A stretch of 30,632 nucleotides of DNA. It comes from an uncultured bacterium (GTDB taxonomy: Bacteria > Bacillota > Clostridia > Oscillospirales > Oscillospiraceae). This document shows, one piece after another, positions 22,897-30,019 of this stretch; position 1 is the stretch's first letter; each line of letters opens with the position of its first letter. Below the pieces are notes generated by a model. The model did not search any database and was not told the DNA's origin. It was given only the letters and a program-made list of their open reading frames with translations. The position numbers were made by a program, and so were the translations under genes. Location of the stretch: positions 1 through 30,632 of the forward strand of contig CAJMLC010000004.1 of NCBI GenBank assembly GCA_905214155.1. The letters run 5' to 3'.

Positions 22897-24363
22897 ATGA
22901 GACACGATCATCTTTTTATCGATGGAAAATGGGTCGAGAGCGCGAGCGGCGCGGTCTATACCCGGCGGAACCCGGCGACGGGGGATATCGTTTCGCAGCA
23001 CGACCGGGCGACCCCGGAAGAGACGGAGGCGGCCATCCGCGCCGCGCGCGAGGCATTTGACCACGGGCCCTGGCCCCGGATGGCCGCGGCGGAGCGCGGC
23101 GCGATCCTGCGGCGCGTCGCGGCCATGATGCGGGAGCGGTGCGATGCGCTCGCAAAGCTCATTACCTGGGAAACCGGGAAACCGATCGGCCAGGCGCGCG
23201 GGGAGATCCGGTCGACAGCGGATCTTTTTGACCATGTGTCACATCTGGCGCTGGAGGTCCACGGCGAGAGCTATGCCGTGTCCGGCACGTATGACGCGGT
23301 CGTCGCGCGGGAGCCGGTCGGCGTGGTGGCGGCGATCGTGCCGTGGAATTTCCCAATCATGATGCTTGCCTTCAAGATCGCGCCGGCGCTGGCCGTCGGC
23401 TGCACGATGGTCTGCAAGCCGGCGGAGCTGACGAACTCGATCGTTGCGGAGGTCTGCGGGCTGTTCCGGCAGGCGGGCCTGCCGGACGGCGTATTGAACA
23501 TGGTCTCGGGCCGCGGGACGGTCGTCGGGACGGTGCTGACCGAAAGTCCGCTGGTCGACAAGGTCACGTTCACCGGCTCCACCGCGGTGGGCCGCGGCGT
23601 GATGGCGGGCGCGAGCGGCAGTCTGAAGCATGTCTCGCTGGAGCTCGGCGGCAAGTCGCCGAACATCGTCTTTTCTGATGCGGCGCAGATGGATGACGCG
23701 GTGGACGCCGCGTGCTGCAACGTGTTCTTCAACCAGGGCGCAGTCTGCGACGGCGGGACGCGGCTGCTGCTCCAGCGGAGCATCCACGACGAATTTCTGG
23801 AAAAGCTCGTCGCGAAGACGAAGAAGCTCACCGTCGGCGACCCGATGACCGATGTCCATCTCGGCGCGATCATCTCCGAAGAGCAGTGCAGGACGATCCT
23901 CGACTATATCGAGACCGGCAAGCGGGAGGCCAGACTCGTCGTGGGCGGACACCGGCTGACCGGCGGGATCTACGACAGGGGCTATTACATCGAGCCGACG
24001 ATCTTCGACGTGGTGGGGCGCAGGGCGCGCATCGCGCAGGAGGAGATCTTCGGGCCGGTGCTGGCGGTGCAGACGTTCGAGGATGAGGAGGAGGCCATCG
24101 CCATCGCAAACGACAGCAGCTACGGCCTGGCCGGCGGCGTCTGGACGCAGGACGTCAGCCGCGCCATCCGCGTGGCGAAGGCGCTGCGCGCGGGGACGGT
24201 CTACATCAACGATTTCGGCATGGGCTCGGTGCAGCTCCCGTTCGGCGGCTGCAAGCAGAGCGGCATCGGCCGGGAGAAGGGGATGCTCGGCATTGCCGAA
24301 TTTTTGGAGGCGAAGACCATCCACATCCAGACCTCGCTTGACAAAACGCCATGGGTCAGATAG
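22897..24363 (+). CDS. NAD(P)-dependent aldehyde dehydrogenase
   Basis: A 488-residue ALDH-superfamily enzyme oxidising an aldehyde to the acid. Catalytic residues are in place: Asn151 in VPWNFP, Lys174 in VCKPAE, Glu249 in LELGGKSPN and nucleophile Cys284 in NQGAVCDGG. Other marks are FTGSTAVGRGVMAGA (225-239) and EEIFGPVL. Length is that of betaine/succinate-semialdehyde-type dehydrogenases; the substrate is not readable. AAGGGGGAA precedes the ATG. Its place between the importer and the desulfidase-like gene, together with the alcohol dehydrogenase upstream, suggests a stepwise alcohol-aldehyde-acid route. Confidence 0.94.
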   Translation: MRHDHLFIDGKWVESASGAVYTRRNPATGDIVSQHDRATPEETEAAIRAAREAFDHGPWPRMAAAERGAILRRVAAMMRERCDALAKLITWETGKPIGQARGEIRSTADLFDHVSHLALEVHGESYAVSGTYDAVVAREPVGVVAAIVPWNFPIMMLAFKIAPALAVGCTMVCKPAELTNSIVAEVCGLFRQAGLPDGVLNMVSGRGTVVGTVLTESPLVDKVTFTGSTAVGRGVMAGASGSLKHVSLELGGKSPNIVFSDAAQMDDAVDAACCNVFFNQGAVCDGGTRLLLQRSIHDEFLEKLVAKTKKLTVGDPMTDVHLGAIISEEQCRTILDYIETGKREARLVVGGHRLTGGIYDRGYYIEPTIFDVVGRRARIAQEEIFGPVLAVQTFEDEEEAIAIANDSSYGLAGGVWTQDVSRAIRVAKALRAGTVYINDFGMGSVQLPFGGCKQSGIGREKGMLGIAEFLEAKTIHIQTSLDKTPWVR

Positions 24364-24416
24364 ACTGTTCATAAACCCTCTGTGAGGATATTACGTTCTG
24401 AAATTGGGGGAAAATG

Positions 24417-25718
24417 ATGAAAAACGAGAGCATGATCCGCAAAATTCTGGAAGGGGAGCTGGTCCCGGCGCTCGGCTGTACGGAGCCGATGGCTTTCGGC
24501 CTGTGTGCTGCGGCAGCGCGGGAGTGTGCCCGCGGCGCGGTGGAGCGCATCGGGATCGAGGCGTCCGCTGCGATGGTCAAGGGCGTGCAGTATGTCAAGA
24601 TCCCGCGCTCGGAAGGCCGGTGCGGCGGGAAGATGGCCTGTGCGCTCGGCGCGCTGGCGGGCCGTCTGGCGGACGGGATGGAGGTCTTCCGCCGGGTGGA
24701 GCCGGAGGACGTCGCGGCGGCGGAGCGGATGATCGCGGAAGGACGCGTGGCGCTGACGCTGGCGGAGGATGTGCCGCGGCTCTGGCTGCGCGTGACCGTC
24801 ACCGGCCGCGAAGGGATCGGCGCGGCCATCCTGCAGGACCGGCACGACAATGTGGTCTGGATGGCGGCGGACGGAAATGTCCTGCGCGATACGTGCGGCG
24901 GCGCGGAGGCGGAAGAGGCGCTGGATTACAGCGTGCTCAGCATCGAGTCCATCCTGGATTACTGCCGGAACGCGCCGATCGGGGAGCTGGCCCGGGCGGA
25001 GGAGTCCGTCCGGCTGAATCTGGCGCTGAGCGCGGACGGCTTCACGCGGGAATATGGCATGCATGTGGGCCGGACGCTGCGGGAGCGGGCCGGGGGAGAC
25101 CTCCTCGGCGACGATCTTCTGATGTATGCCGTCAGTGCGGCGTGCGCGGGTGTGGACGCCCGGATGGGCGGTTCCGATCTTGCGGCGATGAGCAACAGCG
25201 GCTCCGGCAATCAGGGGCTGACGTGCACGGTGCCGATCGCGGCGGCGGGCGAGCGGATGGGCAGGAGCCGGGAAGAGATCGTCCGCGCGGCGGCGTTCGG
25301 CAATCTGGTGACGGTGTTCCTTAAGACGCACTATGACCCGGTCTATGGGCGGATGTCGCCGATCTGCTGTGCGGCGCTCGCGGCGGGCGGCGCGGCCAGC
25401 GGAGTGGCCTATCTGCGCGGCGCGGATGCGGCGTGCGTGCGGCGGCTGATGCAGACGGTGCTCGGCAATGTGTGCGGGCTGGTGTGCGACGGGGCGAAGG
25501 CCAACTGCGCGTCCAAGGTCGGCATGGCGCTGCACGGCGCGATGCAGGCGCTGCTGCTCGCCGAGGACGGCGCCGGCGCGGATGAAAACTGCGGCATCGT
25601 GGACGGGACGCTGGAGCGGACGGCCTGCAATTTCTTCCGTCTCGCGCGGGAGGGCACGTGCGACATGGAGGGCGCGCTCTGCCGCATCGAGGCCGAAAAG
25701 ACTGGCGGGCTGCAATAG
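24417..25718 (+). CDS. CyuA/YhaM-type L-cysteine desulfidase-like protein (UPF0597)
   Basis: A 433-residue protein of the L-cysteine desulfidase family (iron-sulfur enzymes related to the L-serine dehydratase alpha chain) that split cysteine into pyruvate, ammonia and sulfide. Seen: the LVPALGCTEP signature at about 15-24 with its cysteine, SNSGSGNQGLTCTVPI mid-protein, and the late CGLVCDGAKANCASKVGMAL holding three cysteines for the cluster. Of two adjacent ATG codons, 24417 is better spaced from GGGGG; 24414 adds one Met. It is the last gene of the importer operon and is followed by a terminator within repeat copy 2. Activity on cysteine or on another amino acid is not settled by sequence. 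Confidence 0.88.
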   Translation: MKNESMIRKILEGELVPALGCTEPMAFGLCAAAARECARGAVERIGIEASAAMVKGVQYVKIPRSEGRCGGKMACALGALAGRLADGMEVFRRVEPEDVAAAERMIAEGRVALTLAEDVPRLWLRVTVTGREGIGAAILQDRHDNVVWMAADGNVLRDTCGGAEAEEALDYSVLSIESILDYCRNAPIGELARAEESVRLNLALSADGFTREYGMHVGRTLRERAGGDLLGDDLLMYAVSAACAGVDARMGGSDLAAMSNSGSGNQGLTCTVPIAAAGERMGRSREEIVRAAAFGNLVTVFLKTHYDPVYGRMSPICCAALAAGGAASGVAYLRGADAACVRRLMQTVLGNVCGLVCDGAKANCASKVGMALHGAMQALLLAEDGAGADENCGIVDGTLERTACNFFRLAREGTCDMEGALCRIEAEKTGGLQ

Positions 25719-25735
25719 AGTTGATACCGGCATTA

Positions 25736-25850
25736 GGCCCCCTCTATGAAGAGGGGGCTGGCCGAGCGAAGTGAGGCCTGGGGGAGCTTCCATAGCTTCT
25801 CCCCCCTGGATCGCCTTCAGCAATCTGTCCCCCTCTATAAAGAGGGGGGC
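25736..25850 (-). repeat. GC-rich palindromic intergenic repeat, copy 2 (inverted)
   Basis: Reverse complement of the element at 17617-17728 with most blocks shared: AGATTGC.GAAGGC.ATC, AGGGGGGAGAAG, AGCTCCCCCAG, CTTCGC and the outer GCCCCCTCTT / TAGAGGGGGCC hairpin. The central arm differs in sequence between copies yet stays self-complementary in each. Together the copies bracket the importer-ALDH-CyuA block as inverted repeats. Confidence 0.8.
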
Positions 25851-25855
25851 TTTTT
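25827..25855 (+). terminator. Terminator of the importer operon, inside repeat copy 2
   Basis: Arms GTCCCCCTCT (25827-25836) and AGAGGGGGGC (25841-25850), loop ATAA, then TTTTT. The repeat has supplied the operon's terminator. Confidence 0.88.
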
Positions 25856-25890
25856 CGTTGTGGGAATGATGGGCCGGGATGGATTCGGGC

Positions 25891-25919
25891 TTGTGTTTTG
25901 GGTGAGGATATTTTATAAT
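25891..25919 (+). promoter_or_regulatory. Promoter of the two-component/binding-protein operon
   Basis: TTGTGT (25891-25896), 17-base spacer, TATAAT (25914-25919). Predicted start near 25926, some 20 bases before the response-regulator ATG. Confidence 0.75.
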
Positions 25920-25945
25920 CGTAACAAATGAAAGGAGGCCGGAGC

Positions 25946-27157
25946 ATGAACGAGGAATTAACGGTGTTGGTAGCCGACGATGAGCCGGAACTTTTGCAGG
26001 CGGTGTGCCAGCTGATCGACTGGCAGGCGCTGGGCTACCGGCTGGTGGGCCGGGCCAGCAACGGGCTGGACGCCCTGCAGCTGGTGGAGGAGCTCCAGCC
26101 GGACTTTCTGCTGACCGACATCCGGATGCCGTTCATCTCCGGCACGGCGCTGACCCGGCAGGCCAAGGCCGTGCAGCCGCTGCTGCAGGTGGCGTTTCTG
26201 AGCGGATATGACGATTTTGAATACGCGAAGTCCGGCATCGAGGACGGGATCGTCGCCTATCTGCTCAAGCCCATCAGCATGGCGGAGCTGACGGCGGAGC
26301 TGGAGAAGATCCACGAGAAGATCGTCTCCCGGCTGGCCAGCCTGACGAAGCGCCGCGGGCCGGAAGAGCGGGAGATCATGACGGCATCGCTGCTGCTGGA
26401 TGAATTCTGCCACAGGGGCGAGATCGTTTCGCGCCTGGCGCAGAGCGGCGTCGCGATTTCGAACAGCAGCACGATCATTGTTGGGATCATCCGGGTGCCT
26501 GGGGCGCAGACAGCGGATGTGCTTGCGGTGGCGGAGCGGATACTGTCGCGGGTGTGCGGCTGCTGCGGGTTCTGCGCGGATGAGCGGGTGGTCCTGCTGC
26601 TGGCGGCGGAAAACGGATTCGGGACGCTCTATGGCGCACTGGATGAACTGCGGCAGGCGATCCGGCGAACGTGCGGCGGAGCCGAGGCACAGATCGGGCT
26701 GAGCAAGGAGCATGGCTCAGTCGCGGAAGGGCATGCGGCCTATCTCGAGGCGATGGAGGCATTGCAGGCGGCGCGCGGCGGCGAGGTGCAGGCCGCAGGC
26801 GGCTGGGACGACATGGCGGTGCTCTGCGCGCGGGCGATGAAGATCATCGAAAAGGAATATATGGACGAGACGCTGACGCTGCAGTTGGTGAGCGAGCGGC
26901 TGCACGTGAGCCCGAACTACCTCGGCGCGAACCTGAAGAAGCACGCGGGTGACACGTTTATGAACATCCTGATCCGCAAGCGGATGGACGTGGCGCGGAA
27001 CCTCATCCAGAACGGGCCGAGCCGGATCGCGGAAGTGGCGCGGCGGTGCGGCTACAGCGACCAGAGCTATTTCGGCTACTGCTTCAAGAAGTATTATGGG
27101 ATGTCCCCGGCGCGGATGCGGCAGACGGCGGCGGAGCATGGGGAGACGGCGCAATGA
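25946..27157 (+). CDS. YesN-type response regulator with AraC DNA-binding domain
   Basis: A 403-residue cytoplasmic regulator. The receiver domain (about 5-120) has Asp11/Asp12, phospho-acceptor Asp58 in LLTDIRMP, and Lys108 in LLKPI. A middle region of unknown fold follows, and the C-terminus (about 300-400) has the two helix-turn-helix motifs of AraC proteins: LQLVSERLHVSPNYLGANLK and IAEVARRCGYSDQSYFGYCF. ATG 25946 was chosen because AAAGGAGG lies just upstream; an in-frame ATG at 25928 includes that site. It shares ATGA with the kinase gene. Likely activates the sugar importer genes downstream. Confidence 0.93.
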   Translation: MNEELTVLVADDEPELLQAVCQLIDWQALGYRLVGRASNGLDALQLVEELQPDFLLTDIRMPFISGTALTRQAKAVQPLLQVAFLSGYDDFEYAKSGIEDGIVAYLLKPISMAELTAELEKIHEKIVSRLASLTKRRGPEEREIMTASLLLDEFCHRGEIVSRLAQSGVAISNSSTIIVGIIRVPGAQTADVLAVAERILSRVCGCCGFCADERVVLLLAAENGFGTLYGALDELRQAIRRTCGGAEAQIGLSKEHGSVAEGHAAYLEAMEALQAARGGEVQAAGGWDDMAVLCARAMKIIEKEYMDETLTLQLVSERLHVSPNYLGANLKKHAGDTFMNILIRKRMDVARNLIQNGPSRIAEVARRCGYSDQSYFGYCFKKYYGMSPARMRQTAAEHGETAQ

Positions 27158-28863
27158 AAAAGAATCGGATGAGCATGAATCTCATCATGGTGCTGGCGAT
27201 GGCGGCAGTGGCCGTGTGCGTGCTGGTGTGCGCGATCGTGATTTTCGTGCAGACGTACCGCAGCGCGCTGATCCGCAACGCGGAGACGACGAGCCGGCAG
27301 GCCATTGCGCAGGTGAGCAGCACGATGGAGGAATATCTGGACGACATGAACGGATCGGTCGCGCTGCTGACGGAATATCTCGATCTGCCGGTGCGGCAGC
27401 GGGAGGCGCGGTTTGAGACGTTTCTGGAGATCAAGCCGGACGTCGTGGCCATCACGACCTACGACGAGAACGGGCAGATGAAAAACTGCTACAGCCTCGG
27501 CCAGAGGCTGCGCGAGCATATTTTGCAGAATTTGTCGCTGGACGCGTCGCGGCTGGACGAGTATGCGGACGGCTATGTGTCCGCGCCGCATGTGATGTCG
27601 ATCTTTGAGGAATCGTATCCCTGGGTCGTGACGCTGATCGAGCCGGTCGCGACGGGCGAGGGAGAGCGATGGGTCGCGGTGGACATCGGGTGCTCGAACA
27701 TCTCGGGCTACATCAACGGCGTCGGCATCGGGCAGCGGGGCTATTGCTTCCTCGAGGATCTGGAGGGCAATCTGGTCTACCACCCGCAGCAGCAGCTGAT
27801 CTACTCCGACCTCAAGCAGGAGAACACGGCGCTGACGGCGGAGCTCGCGGACGGGGCGCACGTGGAGGGCAATACGATCTACACGGTGCAGACGCTCTCG
27901 AGCGGAAGCTGGCGCGTGGTGGGCGTGAGCTCGGTGCAGGAGCTGATCACGGACGGCTTGCAGGAGGTGCTGCGCATCAGCGTGATCTCGGCGCTGTTCA
28001 TTCTGGCGGCGATGCTGATGCTGAGCGTGCTGCTGTCGCGGATGCTGTCGCAGCCGATCCAGAATCTGGTCTCCGCGATGCGGAGCTTTGAGAAGAATGC
28101 GGACAATTTCAGCTATGAGCCGGTGACCGGCGTACGCGAGGTGCAGAACCTTTCGGTGTCGTTCGAGCACATGGTGCGCAAGATCCAAGCGCTGATGGCC
28201 AGGGTCCGCAGCGAGGAGGTCAACCTGCGCAAGACGGAGCTGAAGGCGCTGCAGGCACAGATCAACCCGCACTTCCTCTACAACACGCTCGACTCCATCT
28301 CCTGGATGTGCGAGCAGGGACGGAACGACGAGGCCGTGTTGATGGTGAACGCGCTGGCGCGACTGTTCCGCATCAGCATCAGTCGTGGACACGAGCTGAT
28401 CCCGATCCGCAGCGAGGTGCAGCATGCGCAGAGCTATCTGCAGATCCAGAGCGTGCGGTACAAGGAGCAGTTTTCCTACGAGTTTGACGTCGACGAGGGC
28501 TGTGTCGACTATCTCTGCAATAAAATTACGCTGCAGCCCATCATTGAAAACGCCATCTATCACGGCGTGAACGGCCTCGTGGACGAGGGGCGGATCGTCA
28601 TTCGCGTGTTCTCGCGGGAGGACGACATCTTCTTCACCGTGGAGGACAATGGCGTCGGCATGGAGCCGGAGCAGATCGAAGAGATCTTCCGGAAAAAGCC
28701 GGACAGCAAGAGCGGCATCGGCATCAAGAACGTCAACGACCGGCTGAAGATCTGGTTCGGCGAGAAGTACGGCATCACGATCACGAGCGTCCCGGACGAG
28801 GGGACGTGCGTGACGGTCCGGATGCCGAAGGTGCGGGAGGAGAGCGAATATGAAAAGCATTAA
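27154..28863 (+). CDS. YesM-type sensor histidine kinase
   Basis: A 569-residue membrane kinase: TM1 at about 10-33, an extracytoplasmic sensor region of Cache type (about 34-270), TM2 at about 274-297, HAMP (about 298-350), a His_kinase domain with ALQAQINPHFLYNTLDS (phospho-acceptor His373) and an HATPase domain with IENAIYHGV, VEDNGVGM and GIGIKNVNDRLKIWFG. This is the layout of the LytS/YesM group that pairs with AraC-type regulators. It is coupled to the regulator by ATGA and overlaps the next gene by 14 bases. Confidence 0.94.
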   Translation: MKKNRMSMNLIMVLAMAAVAVCVLVCAIVIFVQTYRSALIRNAETTSRQAIAQVSSTMEEYLDDMNGSVALLTEYLDLPVRQREARFETFLEIKPDVVAITTYDENGQMKNCYSLGQRLREHILQNLSLDASRLDEYADGYVSAPHVMSIFEESYPWVVTLIEPVATGEGERWVAVDIGCSNISGYINGVGIGQRGYCFLEDLEGNLVYHPQQQLIYSDLKQENTALTAELADGAHVEGNTIYTVQTLSSGSWRVVGVSSVQELITDGLQEVLRISVISALFILAAMLMLSVLLSRMLSQPIQNLVSAMRSFEKNADNFSYEPVTGVREVQNLSVSFEHMVRKIQALMARVRSEEVNLRKTELKALQAQINPHFLYNTLDSISWMCEQGRNDEAVLMVNALARLFRISISRGHELIPIRSEVQHAQSYLQIQSVRYKEQFSYEFDVDEGCVDYLCNKITLQPIIENAIYHGVNGLVDEGRIVIRVFSREDDIFFTVEDNGVGMEPEQIEEIFRKKPDSKSGIGIKNVNDRLKIWFGEKYGITITSVPDEGTCVTVRMPKVREESEYEKH

Positions 28864-29815
28864 ACGTCTCGCGGCGCTCCTTCTGGCGATGCTGATGCTG
28901 GCACTGACGGGCTGCGCGGCCGCGCGGACGGCTAAGCCGTACAGCGTCTATCTCATCTCGAAATCGACGACGACGGAATTCTGGAAGTCGGTGTTCGCGG
29001 GTGCGAACGCGGCAAAGTCGGAATACAATGTGGATCTCACGATCCTCGGGCCGGAGACGGAGGAGGATTATGAGGAGCAGAACGCCTATATCCGGCAGGC
29101 CATCGAGGCCGGGGCGGACGCGATCGTCTTCTCAGCCATCAGCTATACCGGCAATGCGGCGGCCGTCGACGAGGCCGTGGCGGCGGGGATCCGCGTGGTG
29201 ATGATCGACTGCGATGTGGATTCGGACGGGGTATCGGCCCGGATCGGGACGGACAATGTCGCGGCCGGGCGGATGACCGGCGAGGCCGCGATGGATACGG
29301 ACGAGGACGGCATCGTGGTCGGCATCGTGAACTGCTTCGTGGAGACGCAGAACGGTCAGGAGCGCGAGCGCGGGCTGCGCGAGGCGCTGCGCGGCGACGC
29401 GCGTGTGAAGGGCATCTATGTGGTGAACGTGCCGACCGACGCGGAGGAGGCGAAGCTGGCCGCGGAGCGGCTGGTGCAGGAGCATCCGGAGATCAATGTA
29501 CTCGTCGGGTTCAACGAGCCGCTGGCTGTCGGCGTGGCGGAGGCAGTGGACGAGCTGGGGGTGACCGGGCAGGTACGCGCGATCTCGTTCGACACGAACA
29601 TGCGCTGCATCGAGCTGATGCAGACCGGAGCCGTCGGCGCGCTGATCGTGCAGAACCCTTATGCGATGGGCTATCTCGGCGTGGAGAAGGCCTGGCAGGT
29701 GCTGCAGGGCGAGAAATTCGACGCGAACGAGCTGATCGACACGGCGACGCAGATCGTCACGAAGGAGAATATGTTCACGATGGAAAGCCAAAAGGCACTG
29801 TTTTCCTTCAGCTGA
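28850..29815 (+). CDS. Sugar-binding lipoprotein (Peripla_BP_4), probable sensory partner
   Basis: A 321-residue ribose/galactose-type binding protein anchored as a lipoprotein: signal peptide with lipobox LALTGC, Cys22. Family marks: LISKSTTTEFWKSVFAGANA (35-54), the QAIEAGADAIVFSAI stretch, RIGTDNVAAGRMTGEAA, and FNEPLAVGVAEAVDELG. No permease or ATPase follows directly. The gene overlaps the kinase gene by 14 bases, which suggests that it presents a sugar to the kinase's outer domain instead of (or as well as) serving an importer; this arrangement is known for YesM-type systems. Ligand unknown. Confidence 0.9.
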   Translation: MKSIKRLAALLLAMLMLALTGCAAARTAKPYSVYLISKSTTTEFWKSVFAGANAAKSEYNVDLTILGPETEEDYEEQNAYIRQAIEAGADAIVFSAISYTGNAAAVDEAVAAGIRVVMIDCDVDSDGVSARIGTDNVAAGRMTGEAAMDTDEDGIVVGIVNCFVETQNGQERERGLREALRGDARVKGIYVVNVPTDAEEAKLAAERLVQEHPEINVLVGFNEPLAVGVAEAVDELGVTGQVRAISFDTNMRCIELMQTGAVGALIVQNPYAMGYLGVEKAWQVLQGEKFDANELIDTATQIVTKENMFTMESQKALFSFS

Positions 29816-29851
29816 GCACACACGGAGCGGCGGCACGGAAAGAAATGAGTC

Positions 29852-29879
29852 GTTTTTTGTGCATGTCTCACAAAAACGA
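29852..29879. other. A/T-rich hairpin in the gap after the sensor operon
   Basis: CGTTTTTTGTG and CACAAAAACG pair with one bulge around a 7-base loop. It could be a weak terminator for the regulator-kinase-binding protein operon; no long T-run follows. The rest of the gap (29880-29957) is A/T-rich with no ORF. Confidence 0.4.
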
Positions 29880-29957
29880 AGCAAAGATTTTGGAAGGGTC
29901 AAAAAAATTCTAGAAAAAAAGCGTGGAATTTTGACTGGGACTTTTTCAGTTTTTTGC

Positions 29958-29990
29958 TAGAATACAGATACAGAGCGCGGGAGACCGCGC
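29958..29990 (+). promoter_or_regulatory. Extended -10 promoter and leader hairpin of the MglB-like gene
   Basis: TGC plus TAGAAT (29958-29963) gives an extended -10. TTGACT at 29931-29936 is 21 bases away, longer than usual for a -35, so an activator such as the upstream AraC-type regulator is plausible. The predicted leader carries a GCGCGG/CCGCGC hairpin (29975-29990) with GAGA loop near its 5' end, of a kind that stabilises messages. Confidence 0.5.
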
Positions 29991-30019
29991 ATCTGAAATC
30001 AAATCATGGAGGAAACATT

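Noticed and set aside
27094..28860. 588-codon minus-strand open frame across the histidine kinase
   Set aside because: Same shadow pattern; the kinase H-box and ATPase motifs are on the plus strand.
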